A stretch of DNA of 64,000 nucleotides from an uncultured Bacteroidales bacterium (GTDB lineage Bacteria > Bacteroidota > Bacteroidia > Bacteroidales > Muribaculaceae), in contig CACWNQ010000003.1 in the NCBI GenBank assembly GCA_902762385.1, forward strand, positions 62,001-126,000, written 5' to 3'. Shown here piece by piece: positions 26,605-34,350 of this stretch. Position 1 is the first letter of the stretch. Each line of letters starts with the position of its first letter. Both the position numbers and the translations under genes were made by a program. The notes beneath the pieces were generated by a model. The model was not told where the DNA came from. It saw only the letters and a list, made by a program, of their open reading frames with translations, and made no database searches.

Positions 26605-27136
26605 AACAACAAAGCCTGACAAGAACAACAAAAAAATATTTTTAGTTGTTACAGTTGTCAATCTGTTGTTAAAGTTGTTTGAGCGCCCTGAAAACTGATA
26701 GGATGTTTAAACCGATTATAATTATTCATTTTGCGAGAATATTTTTGTATCTCACTGAATACCACTATAATATATGTGAAAAACTTATGCATTTTTTTGG
26801 TCGTTTTCTAATAATGACCTAATTTTGCCCCCCAAATGGACAAACTGTGTCTTAATAAACCAAACTTATTATTTAACAACAAAACGCTTACACCTAAGAG
26901 TAGGGAAGCCGTACTAAACCCAATTTTTTTTACACAATTACCTTCTAGCAAGCCCGCGATGGTCATATAATAAAACCCTAAGACTCTATTCATATCCCCA
27001 TCACTATGGCATAACTAGGCATTATTGTGTTTAGGCGTATCCAATGCGTCACCATGACGCACCGGACAACCCACAAACTTGAAACAAACTGAGAAAACAA
27101 AAATATTTTTATTAATTTACTAAACTTAAGTTTTTT

Positions 27137-30100
27137 ATGATTAAAAAATTTTATCTAAAACTACTAATGAGCCTCCTGCTCGTGGCACTCGCAGTACCAC
27201 AAGTGATGGCTGAACCACTCATTGTAGCAGATGGTTCTGACAGAAATGGCTATGTTCCTGTTTATGGCATGTACTATGACACAAAAGATTGTCAAGTGCA
27301 GTTCATTTATCCAGCTCAAATGCTTACAGCACTCAGAGGTCATTCCATAACAGGTGTTAAGTTCTTCCCTGAGAACACTATCAAAATAAACGGAGGAAAG
27401 TTGCAACTTTCTATTAAAGAAACAGATCAGACTGTGTTTGATCGTGAAACAGCTATCGCTAAGCCTAATGAGGTTACTGATATGACCGTTGTTGCAACAA
27501 TTGTTCCAAATGGAACGGACAATGTTCTTGAGTTTGTTTTTGATGAACCAATCCCATACAATGGTGGAAATTTGGCCTTCGAAACATTAGTTGTTGAGAA
27601 GAGTTCGTATGCATCTGGATTAAACTTCTTAGGTCAGAATCAAAGCACTAATACAGCGTTCTATTATTATCCAAGTACAGGTAATTTAATACAATTCCTC
27701 CCCAAGATTGAGTTTGCTTCAGTTCAGACAGGTGGAACTCCCGCTATCACTGCTTTTCCAACCACACTCAACTTCGAGACCGAAGTTGGCGTATCTCGAT
27801 TCAGCGAAGTTGGTGTTACTGGTGAGAACTTGACTGAGGGCATCACCGCCACCATCAGCGGAGAAAATGCTTCTTACTTCAGTGTAACTCCTGCAACTCT
27901 CGGAACTGAGGGTGGTACTTTGAGAGTTGATTACGATCCCGCTGCTGCTGGCAATCACACTGCAACTCTCACACTCTCTAGTGCCGGTGCTGAGGATGTA
28001 GTGATTCCTATCAATGCTATAGCTACTGCTGACTATGCCGTAACAGTTAATCCCGAGAACGGTTACAACTTTGGTAACGTATTGGTTGACAACACAAAGG
28101 TTTGGACTCTCACCGTCACCAACAATGGTACTGAGTCGGTTACTCCAACTCTGATTGGTCTTGAGGCTCCATTCTCTACCACTTACACTGCTGCACCTCT
28201 TGCAGCTGGCGAAAGCGTAAGCATCGAAATCACCTTTGCTCCAACTGCGGTAGAGGATTATACCAACGCTATCACTCTCTCATTCCCCGAGGCCAATGGT
28301 GCTATCGCTAGCTACACTTATGAGCTCACCGGTAAGGGTGTGAATGAGTATGCCCCCACCGCCGAGAATGAGGTGGTTAGATTGATTACTGTTGACAAGC
28401 GCAGTATCTATGAGCCTAATTTCATTGATCAAGCTAACGGCAACACAACCCCACAGCAGCTCAACTGCTATGACATGAGATTCAAGATGGCTCAGCACGA
28501 TGATCCTGCTAAGAGAATCAAGGCTCGTGACCTTCGTCCAGGCAACAACCTCTTTGAGTTCTATGCTATCGACGACTTCGGAACCGAGTTCCGTTTTGCT
28601 ACCATTAACCTCTTTGCTGAGGGTCAGCCTTCAAGCAACCCATCGGTTAGCGCAATGGATGCTCCCATCGTGGTGACTCCTTCGGTTGAATATTACACCG
28701 AGGATGGTATGCCCGTTCACCCAACCTATACACACAACACTAATCTCAACTACACCGAGAAGACCTACAACGACATTAACGAGCTTGTAGACCTTGAAGG
28801 TGTGATTGACTATGTGAACGACACTTGGTCGGCTAATACAGCTACCAACGCTCATCCCGACCACTATAAGTTCCAAATTCGTGGTGTGGGCCAGTTTGGA
28901 GAAAAGGTTACTGAGCTTACTGCCGAGTATGTGAAAAGTCATATTGGAGACTATGGACTTATTGATCCCGAAGGTTGGTACCGCAGCATGGTTGTTGCAC
29001 CAAACAACGAGTATGACGATGAAGGCAATTATGTAGACACCTATTATTTCTATGACCTCTACATTTCAAACGAGTTCCTCCAGAGTAAGGGCATTACTGG
29101 TCCTGTGACTGTGGTTATCAACACAACCCTGTCAAAGAGTGGATATAATGCAGATGAATTTAAGACCATATCTGTAAATGGTGTGGATCAGATTATCGCT
29201 AAGGAAAAGTTTAAAGACTATTCTTGGACTGTACCTTTGGTAGATGAAATGCATGAAGGTAAGTCAATGGGTATTGTTATTAGGTCAGAAACAAGACCTG
29301 GTTCCGACTTTAACAAGACCAGGAGTATTTATATATATGGTGGTGGCACTGGCGTGAGCAACGTCGACACTGTTGGCATCTACAAGTCATCAATGAACGT
29401 TAAGGCCTACACCCAGAAACAGGTTGATGAGGATACCGACCGCGGCCTCGTGGCTATGAATAGTAATAATGGCGTAAAAGCCGATGTTAACGTTCTGGCA
29501 TATGCCGACCCCGCTGTTACTGGTTACAAATTATATGAGAATAGCACTGCTAGCACAGCTGGCATTACTCCTAATAATCACGTAGCGTCCGCTAATCATG
29601 TAATTAATAATGAGGAACACAAATATATAGTTAACAGTACAGGTACATATAATGGCTCTTACAACTTTGTTCGTGATGAGTCACTTGGTAACATCGACGG
29701 CATGTGGTTGCCAATGTACCCAGCTGATGCTCAGATGTATTACATGCCTGTGACTTACGCTAACGGTGTTGGTGATGACGGCGTAGTTCGCTCTGAAGGC
29801 AACACCTACGGTTCTGCTATGCAGCAGGTAGAGAAAAACGGCTCTGTAGCTTTCAACAAAGATAATAGCCAATGTATCAGAAGTGAGTATACTTGGGTAA
29901 AGGATGGTGTGCGCTATGCAATCTATAACCCAGATGTTTTTCTTACAAGTGAATTGCCTGCTGCAACTGGCTATGAGCTCTACAACTATCGCTTGTGGGT
30001 AGACTATGAGGACAATGCCCCAGCATGGGACTTCGAAGTTGGTGAAGATGGTAAAATCCATTTGACTAATAAGATGGACCGTCCACTCTACGAAGGTACA

Positions 30101-30460
30101 GCAACTCACATTGGTAGAGCAGGAGCTCAGGGAAGAAGAGACGAATGGTCATTTGTAGCTCCTTCCAATTTGGAACAAATCAAACTGGTTGCACGCTTCT
30201 ATTATAAGAAGAACTCTGCAGGCAAAGCTCGCCCAACCGACAGCGACCGTCTCTACTACGTTGTTGAGAATCAAATCACACTTAAAGTAGATGATGAAGG
30301 CATCGTTACTGGTATTGACAATGTTACAAGCAAGGCTGTAGCAAATGTTAAGTACTACAACATGGCAGGTATTGAGAGCTATGTTCCATTCCAGGGTATT
30401 AACATCGAGGTTACCACCTACACCGATGGTTCTCGCACAACTCGCAAGATCATGAAGTAA
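27137..30460 (+). CDS. Large surface protein with choice-of-anchor D-like domain
   Basis: A 1107-residue exported protein: signal peptide (FYLKLLMSLLLVALAVPQVMA), a beta-sandwich N-terminal region (about 30-200), Ig-like repeats at about 210-410 of the choice-of-anchor D/ASPM-SPD-2-Hydin type (VNPENGYNFGNVLVDNTKVW, then TVTNNGTESV and ITFAPTAVEDYTNAITL), a long unassigned beta-rich region, and a C-terminus VKYYNMAGIESYVPFQGINI...TTRKIMK. That tail is a Bacteroidales C-terminal signature thought to act in surface sorting. No enzymatic motif was seen. It stands alone behind the 1.2-kb non-coding stretch, and its codon use is less GC-rich than that of the housekeeping genes. Confidence 0.75.
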   Translation: MIKKFYLKLLMSLLLVALAVPQVMAEPLIVADGSDRNGYVPVYGMYYDTKDCQVQFIYPAQMLTALRGHSITGVKFFPENTIKINGGKLQLSIKETDQTVFDRETAIAKPNEVTDMTVVATIVPNGTDNVLEFVFDEPIPYNGGNLAFETLVVEKSSYASGLNFLGQNQSTNTAFYYYPSTGNLIQFLPKIEFASVQTGGTPAITAFPTTLNFETEVGVSRFSEVGVTGENLTEGITATISGENASYFSVTPATLGTEGGTLRVDYDPAAAGNHTATLTLSSAGAEDVVIPINAIATADYAVTVNPENGYNFGNVLVDNTKVWTLTVTNNGTESVTPTLIGLEAPFSTTYTAAPLAAGESVSIEITFAPTAVEDYTNAITLSFPEANGAIASYTYELTGKGVNEYAPTAENEVVRLITVDKRSIYEPNFIDQANGNTTPQQLNCYDMRFKMAQHDDPAKRIKARDLRPGNNLFEFYAIDDFGTEFRFATINLFAEGQPSSNPSVSAMDAPIVVTPSVEYYTEDGMPVHPTYTHNTNLNYTEKTYNDINELVDLEGVIDYVNDTWSANTATNAHPDHYKFQIRGVGQFGEKVTELTAEYVKSHIGDYGLIDPEGWYRSMVVAPNNEYDDEGNYVDTYYFYDLYISNEFLQSKGITGPVTVVINTTLSKSGYNADEFKTISVNGVDQIIAKEKFKDYSWTVPLVDEMHEGKSMGIVIRSETRPGSDFNKTRSIYIYGGGTGVSNVDTVGIYKSSMNVKAYTQKQVDEDTDRGLVAMNSNNGVKADVNVLAYADPAVTGYKLYENSTASTAGITPNNHVASANHVINNEEHKYIVNSTGTYNGSYNFVRDESLGNIDGMWLPMYPADAQMYYMPVTYANGVGDDGVVRSEGNTYGSAMQQVEKNGSVAFNKDNSQCIRSEYTWVKDGVRYAIYNPDVFLTSELPAATGYELYNYRLWVDYEDNAPAWDFEVGEDGKIHLTNKMDRPLYEGTATHIGRAGAQGRRDEWSFVAPSNLEQIKLVARFYYKKNSAGKARPTDSDRLYYVVENQITLKVDDEGIVTGIDNVTSKAVANVKYYNMAGIESYVPFQGINIEVTTYTDGSRTTRKIMK

Positions 30461-30468
30461 TTTTATTA

Positions 30469-30526
30469 AGGTGAGAGGTGAGAGGCAAGAGAAAATCACT
30501 CTCCACGTTCCTCTCCCCTCTCCCCT
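30469..30526 (+). repeat. GA/CT-rich spacer forming a long inverted repeat
   Basis: AGGTGAGAGGTGAGAGG (30469-30485) and CCTCTCCCCTCTCCCCT (30510-30526) pair at 15 of 17 positions, just after the stop codon of the surface protein gene. No T-run follows. Confidence 0.7.
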
Positions 30527-30547
30527 GATATTATTCATACGCTGAAA

Positions 30548-30582
30548 GAAGAGGGCGACTCTGTGACAGAGCCGCCCTCTTC
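30548..30582 (+). terminator. Strong hairpin, probable terminator
   Basis: GAAGAGGGCG-CTCTG pairs with CAGAG-CGCCCTCTTC around TGA, one mismatch. A T-run is missing, so it could instead protect the mRNA end. The remaining 30583-30783 holds the next promoter and leader. Confidence 0.6.
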
Positions 30583-30663
30583 GTCAGTTCGCTCACTAGG
30601 GCTTAATAACCAAGCTTATTGCAATTTGGTTTGAAAAAACAATGAAAACTGAAAACTATTTAT

Positions 30664-30671
30664 TACCTTTG
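30664..30671 (+). promoter_or_regulatory. -7 promoter element of the GYF/CD225 operon
   Basis: TACCTTTG lies 112 bp before the ATG. The leader contains two short hairpins, AGGG-TTTTAG-CCCT and AGCTC-AC-GAGCT. Confidence 0.6.
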
Positions 30672-30783
30672 CAATAGTTTTTATAGAGAATAGGGTTTTA
30701 GCCCTAAAAAATCTATTACCTGATGAGTTAGCTCACGAGCTTAAACTTATACATTTACTATCGACACTTAAACTATTAGTTAT

Positions 30784-31431
30784 ATGCGCCAATATTGGAT
30801 TAATTTCAAAGGAAATCAGGAAGGACCTATGTCGCTGGAGCAACTGGCACAGAAGGGTCTTGACGAGACTGCCTACGTGTGGCACAGCGGCCTAGCCGAC
30901 TGGGTGAAAATCACTACCGTGCCCGAACTCAACGACATGCTTAACAACTCGGCCAAGGCTGCCCAGGAAAGCCCTGCTGAGCTGCCTGAGCAAGAACCCG
31001 AGGCTGTCACCGAAGAGGTTCCCGAGCTGGAAACCGAAGAGGTCCCCGAGCTGCCACAAGAAGAGGCCATAGCCGATGAAGTGCCCAGTCTCGACAACGT
31101 AATCGAGAGTCCCGCACCCAACTATGGTGGTCAACAGCAGTATGCCATGCCAGTAGCGCCCCAACAGGGACCAGCGCCTCAAGAGGCGCCCAAGTGCCCA
31201 CCCACCAACCTCGTGTGGTCGATAATCGCCACTGTGCTGTGCTGCTCTATCCCCGGCATCGTGGGCATCGTGTTTGCTTTCCTGACCAAGAAATATTACC
31301 GTGAGGGCAATCTCGAGAAGGCTCAGCGCATGAGCGACTATGGTGCCTGGTCGGTGATAATATCGATCATGCTTGGCATAATCTCGATGCCACTGTCGTG
31401 TGCCATGAACATCTTCAAGGTAGCGATGTGA
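30784..31431 (+). CDS. GYF_2 plus CD225/dispanin membrane protein
   Basis: A 215-residue protein with three parts. Residues 1-55 form a GYF_2 domain (YWINFKGNQEGPMSLEQL, then YVWHSGLADWVKI), a proline-peptide-binding fold. Residues 56-135 are a Glu/Pro/Gln-rich linker with EVPELETEEVPELPQEE repeats. Residues 136-215 form a CD225/dispanin domain with two membrane segments (LVWSIIATVLCCSIPGIVGIV and WSVIISIMLGIISMPLSCAM) around a conserved basic loop. Vertebrate CD225 proteins (IFITMs) change membrane curvature; the bacterial function is unknown. It heads an operon with the DUF2752 and glycosyltransferase genes. Confidence 0.88.
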   Translation: MRQYWINFKGNQEGPMSLEQLAQKGLDETAYVWHSGLADWVKITTVPELNDMLNNSAKAAQESPAELPEQEPEAVTEEVPELETEEVPELPQEEAIADEVPSLDNVIESPAPNYGGQQQYAMPVAPQQGPAPQEAPKCPPTNLVWSIIATVLCCSIPGIVGIVFAFLTKKYYREGNLEKAQRMSDYGAWSVIISIMLGIISMPLSCAMNIFKVAM

Positions 31432-31465
31432 TAGCTCACCCGAGCAAGCATTGCCACTAGCCCCC

Positions 31466-31855
31466 ATGAGCACCAAGCGGATAGTACTCACTGCACTGGC
31501 AGCATTTGTGGTGCTGCTGGGTGTAGTTGTGTATTTCACCTTCGATCCGTCGAACCCGTCGCTGAGCAAGTACTTCCCCAAGTGCCCATTCTACTCGCTC
31601 ACCGGGCTCAAGTGCCCAGGCTGCGGCACCCAGCGTGCCCTGCACGAGATACTCAACGGCAACATCGCCGGCGCGCTGCATTACAATGCCCTGCTGCTAG
31701 TGGCTGTTCCACTCATTGGCCTCTACTGGCTTGCCGACGCAATCAAGAAACGCCATCCAGCGCTTGACAACGTGCTCAACCACCCAGCAGCAATCATCAC
31801 CATCGTGGTGGTGGTCATAGCCTGGTGCATTGCCCGCAACCTCTGGGGATTTTAA
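31466..31855 (+). CDS. DUF2752 membrane protein
   Basis: A 129-residue inner-membrane protein with three hydrophobic segments and the DUF2752 core CPFYSLTGLKCPGCGTQRALHEIL, which includes the conserved CPxCG-TR segment, then GALHYNALLL. DUF2752 genes commonly sit next to CD225 genes in Bacteroidota, as here. The function is unknown; the CPGC motif suggests metal or redox binding. I chose the ATG at 31466; an in-frame TTG at 31451 would add five residues. It starts 34 bp after the CD225 gene. Confidence 0.85.
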   Translation: MSTKRIVLTALAAFVVLLGVVVYFTFDPSNPSLSKYFPKCPFYSLTGLKCPGCGTQRALHEILNGNIAGALHYNALLLVAVPLIGLYWLADAIKKRHPALDNVLNHPAAIITIVVVVIAWCIARNLWGF

Positions 31856-31862
31856 ATGCAAC

Positions 31863-31890
31863 AAAACTCAAAACTCAAAACTCAAAACTC
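31863..31890 (+). repeat. Four tandem 7-bp repeats before a start codon
   Basis: AAAACTC occurs four times exactly between the DUF2752 stop and the glycosyltransferase ATG at 31895. Read in frame from an earlier ATG at 31856 it would encode KLKTQNSN-type residues, which I regard as spurious. Confidence 0.85.
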
Positions 31891-31894
31891 AAAC

Positions 31895-32635
31895 ATGCTA
31901 TTCTCGATTATAACAGTCACCTACAACGCTGCTAGCGTCATCGAGCCCACTCTCAAAAGCGTGAGCGAGCAGTCGTTTCGCGACTTTGAGCACCTAATCA
32001 TCGACGGTGCCTCAACCGACAACACGCTGCAGCTCGTCGAGCAGGCGAATATCCCCGGCACTGTGGTGTGGAGCGAACCTGACAAGGGCCTCTACGATGC
32101 CATGAACAAGGCCATCGACCGTGCCCGTGGCGACTACCTCATCTTCTTGAATGCCGGCGATGCCTTTGCCGCCCCCGACTCGCTCGCCCGCATCGCCTCG
32201 AAGGCCCAAGAAGGCGCCGACGTGGTGTACGGCCAAACACAACTCGTCGACACCAACCGACAAGTGGTGGGAATGCGACACCTCACAGCCCCCGAGCACC
32301 TCGACTGGAAATCGTTCAAGAACGGCATGCTGGTGTGCCACCAGGCCTTTGTGCCCAAGCGAGCCATATGTGAGCATTACGACCTTAATTATCGCTTCAG
32401 TGCCGACTATGACTGGTGCATCAGGGTGCTGCGCAAGAGCTCAAGCTGCGCCTATGTGGGCAACGAACCTATCGTCAGCTTCCTGAGCGACGGCGGCCTG
32501 ACCAAAGAAAACCACAAGCGCTCCCTGAAGGAGCGCTACAATATCATGTGCCAATACTACGGCACAGTGCCCACAATGTTGAGGCACCTAAAATTCGCCG
32601 TAAGGCATCTCATCAACAAATTCTCCCATAAATGA
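31895..32635 (+). CDS. Family 2 glycosyltransferase (WcaE-like)
   Basis: A 246-residue inverting GT-A glycosyltransferase: FSIITVTYNAASVIEPTLKS at the N-terminus, DGASTDNT (sugar-nucleotide-binding Asp), SEPDKGLYDAMNKAI, a FLNAGD metal-binding motif, and FSADYDWCIRVL with the catalytic-base region. It would add one sugar to a surface or cell-envelope glycan; donor and acceptor are unknown. No other glycan genes lie nearby. The ATG at 31895 is preferred over that at 31856, which would translate a repeat spacer. Its last 48 bp overlap tail-to-tail with the next minus-strand gene. Confidence 0.88.
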   Translation: MLFSIITVTYNAASVIEPTLKSVSEQSFRDFEHLIIDGASTDNTLQLVEQANIPGTVVWSEPDKGLYDAMNKAIDRARGDYLIFLNAGDAFAAPDSLARIASKAQEGADVVYGQTQLVDTNRQVVGMRHLTAPEHLDWKSFKNGMLVCHQAFVPKRAICEHYDLNYRFSADYDWCIRVLRKSSSCAYVGNEPIVSFLSDGGLTKENHKRSLKERYNIMCQYYGTVPTMLRHLKFAVRHLINKFSHK

Positions 32636-33346
32636 CGGCACTGTGGGGTCGTGAGAGAGTCGCTCCACATAGTCCCAGAAGAACTGGTTAATCATGTAGA
32701 ACTCATTTTGGTCCTCCATCATCTCGTAGCGCCGTTTCATGTCGGGATAGTGCTCGAGAAGATGAAGCAGATAGGTGCGGTCGACCAAGTTGAGGCTCTT
32801 GCTTGAGTAGTCGATTATGAAATGAGGGACTGCGACATATCCATAGTCGCCGGCGTTAAAGATTCCATCTACTCCTACCCCAGCATATAACCCCTCGAAT
32901 GAATCAATCTCGATGGGCAGGTAACTAATCTCTGTGGGCAAGAACTGAACGAAGGCAACCTTCTCGTTGAAATAGAGCGGCGCGTAGTTCTCAAAAATCT
33001 TGTTGTACTGGCCCGAGAGCGAGTCGCGCAAGTAACGGCTGTTGATGAGCCACACCGAGTCACCAACCGAGACAGCCAAGGTCTCCTTCTCAATCATCTT
33101 GCGCAAGGGCTTATTGTCCTTCTCGGTGGGCTTGAACTTCATGTTGAAAGGCGACATCACCTCGATGTTGGGGTTAACCGCCATAGTGTCGGGGCCGTTG
33201 TAATAGAGCGATTCCCAACTGTTGTAGATCCACAGGGTATCGGTGCCCTGATCGTGCTTGCGACTGGTATAGAACTGCGCACTCGCCAAGCTGGCGCACA
33301 TTGTCGCTAGAAGAGCCAATATCAATATCCTAAAGCTGTTGTTCAT
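32588..33346 (-). CDS. Secreted Bacteroidales protein, unassigned (possibly DUF6563-like)
   Basis: A 252-residue exported protein with signal peptide (RILILALLATMCASLASAQ). Notable blocks are MAVNPNIEVMSPFNMKF, KETLAVSVGDSVWLINSRYL, a YAPLYFNEKVAFVQF strand and an Asp/Glu-rich C-terminal part. The combination resembles a Bacteroidales family of small periplasmic proteins that I associate loosely with DUF6563, but I am not certain. No active-site pattern is apparent. Its 3' end overlaps the glycosyltransferase gene by 48 bp. Confidence 0.65.
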   Translation of the reverse strand: MNNSFRILILALLATMCASLASAQFYTSRKHDQGTDTLWIYNSWESLYYNGPDTMAVNPNIEVMSPFNMKFKPTEKDNKPLRKMIEKETLAVSVGDSVWLINSRYLRDSLSGQYNKIFENYAPLYFNEKVAFVQFLPTEISYLPIEIDSFEGLYAGVGVDGIFNAGDYGYVAVPHFIIDYSSKSLNLVDRTYLLHLLEHYPDMKRRYEMMEDQNEFYMINQFFWDYVERLSHDPTVPSFMGEFVDEMPYGEF

Positions 33347-33430
33347 AACTAATTCACAATTAAAGTAAGGTAAATTCTTGACACCTTAATCTGTAGAATT
33401 CTCTGTGTAAACCCTTGTGTGATTCGGGTA

Positions 33431-33475
33431 AAAAAGAAAGGACCAATTGCCACTGACGGCCCTTGGTCCTCTCTA
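33431..33475 (-). terminator. Terminator of the tRNA-Arg transcript
   Basis: On the minus strand AGGACCAA pairs with TTGGTCCT, with an inner GCC/GGC stem, followed by TTTCTTTTTT. It begins about 6 bp beyond the tRNA 3' end. Confidence 0.8.
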
Positions 33476-33480
33476 ACTTG

Positions 33481-33554
33481 TGACTCCTATAGGATTCAAA
33501 CCTATAACCTTCTGATCCGTAGTCAGATGCTCTATTCAATTGAGCTAAGGAGCC
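33481..33554 (-). tRNA. tRNA-Arg (anticodon ACG)
   Basis: The 74-nt sequence folds as a cloverleaf: acceptor GGCTCCT/AGGAGTC with one G-T pair, D arm GCTC...GAGC, anticodon stem TCTGA/TCAGA with loop CTACGGA, and T arm ATAGG TTTGAAT CCTAT. Anticodon ACG (read as ICG after deamination) decodes CGN. CCA is not encoded. Confidence 0.95.
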
Positions 33555-33576
33555 ATCATTTTTTGTTTTGCGGTTG

Positions 33577-33584
33577 CAAAGTTA
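33577..33584 (-). promoter_or_regulatory. -7 promoter element of tRNA-Arg
   Basis: The minus strand reads TAACTTTG 22 bp before the tRNA; ATTG 19 bp upstream is an imperfect -33 box. Confidence 0.6.
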
Positions 33585-33672
33585 AGCACTTTTTTTGAAT
33601 TGGCAATGACTTTGCGCCACTTTTTTTCAAAAAAAATATGCCTTATTTTGCATCATGCTATGCAGCAAACAG

Positions 33673-33876
33673 TTAGAGCAGCCATGTAGCCACAGCCCAA
33701 ATGACAAAAATCGCCAGTGCAATCAAAGTTGGGATAGCGAGAGTCTTGTAATTGACGATATAATAGGTTGGCTTAGGTGCGTCAATCTTCTCAGGCTTTT
33801 TTTCGGCAACTGCGAGTTTGTGCTCATCAAGGGCCTCAACGGGTTCCTCTACCTCGTTAAACAAATTAGCTTTCAT
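33673..33876 (-). CDS. Small single-pass membrane protein
   Basis: A 67-residue protein: an acidic/basic cytoplasmic head (residues 1-38) rich in Glu and Lys, and a C-terminal membrane helix (LAIPTLIALAIFVIWAVATWLL). I place the start at the ATG at 33876; an in-frame TTG at 33885 is less likely. A -7 promoter word lies 30 bp upstream. The family is not recognised; the tail-anchored layout suggests a small membrane adaptor. The gene is too short for strong proof from composition alone. Confidence 0.6.
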   Translation of the reverse strand: MKANLFNEVEEPVEALDEHKLAVAEKKPEKIDAPKPTYYIVNYKTLAIPTLIALAIFVIWAVATWLL

Positions 33877-33906
33877 CTTTATCAAGTAATTGTGTTATTA
33901 ATGGCG

Positions 33907-33914
33907 CAAATTTA
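33907..33914 (-). promoter_or_regulatory. -7 promoter element of the small membrane protein
   Basis: The minus strand reads TAAATTTG 30 bp before the ATG. Confidence 0.55.
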
Positions 33915-34076
33915 AGCAGAATTTTTCGATTATCATTGCTTAAGCGATATATTTTTTGGCCGAGAGAACAAAAAATGCAATAAACCCAAATCAGTCATTA
34001 GGCCGACGACAGGTTTTTTTGGGGGTCTTTTATGTCATAACAGTTTTATTTTGGATAAAATGCTCATGCTCGGAAG

Positions 34077-34179
34077 GTTGAGCAAGCTCAACTTTCTCTC
34101 GCTTAACCGCATTTTTGGCATCTTGTTGCAGATATTGTCTTGTCATAGCCCGCTATGTCTTCGACAATATCTTTACAAC
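34077..34179. repeat. Hairpin pair in a 470-bp non-coding gap
   Basis: GTTGAGC-AA-GCTCAAC (34077-34092) is followed by a nested structure: GATATTGTC (34131-34139) pairs with GACAATATC (34163-34171) and encloses CATAGC-CC-GCTATG; TTGTTG/CAAC-type bases flank it. The rest of 33915-34317 shows no gene or other clear signal. Confidence 0.7.
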
Positions 34180-34317
34180 CTGCTTAAAATAAATTCTGTT
34201 CTCACATAAATCCTAATGACCGATTCGGGTTAATAGTCCGCACATATGAGTGTGTTACCCTCACAGTCGCTTTGGTGATTTAGTAAAACAAAAATGTTAT
34301 AATTTTTATTTTTTTAT

Positions 34318-34325
34318 TATTTTTG
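34318..34325 (+). promoter_or_regulatory. -7 promoter element of the outer-membrane channel gene
   Basis: TATTTTTG lies 25 bp before the ATG at 34351. Confidence 0.6.
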
Positions 34326-34350
34326 CAAGTTGAAAAAGAACACTAGTATT

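Larger units (their letters stand above)
25928..27136. other. 1.2 kb non-coding stretch rich in hairpins and repeats
   Basis: No convincing gene is present on either strand; the short open frames have no recognisable family and cross the hairpins. The stretch contains micro-hairpins such as GCGC-TCAC-GCGC (near 25955) and CACC-TAGC-GGTG (near 26008), a simple-word spacer (26036-26066), a 22-bp direct repeat, the word TGTGGTTATTGTGGTTA (26254-26270; inverted copy at 53931-53947) and the nested inverted-repeat element listed separately. Possible -7 boxes occur at 26740-26747 (TATTTTTG) and 26820-26827 (TAATTTTG). 26860-27136 is plain AT-rich leader sequence. Confidence 0.7.

Noticed and set aside
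26283-26612. 109-codon minus-strand and 89-codon plus-strand frames
   Set aside because: Both run through the nested hairpin element; their apparent peptides are translations of inverted repeats.
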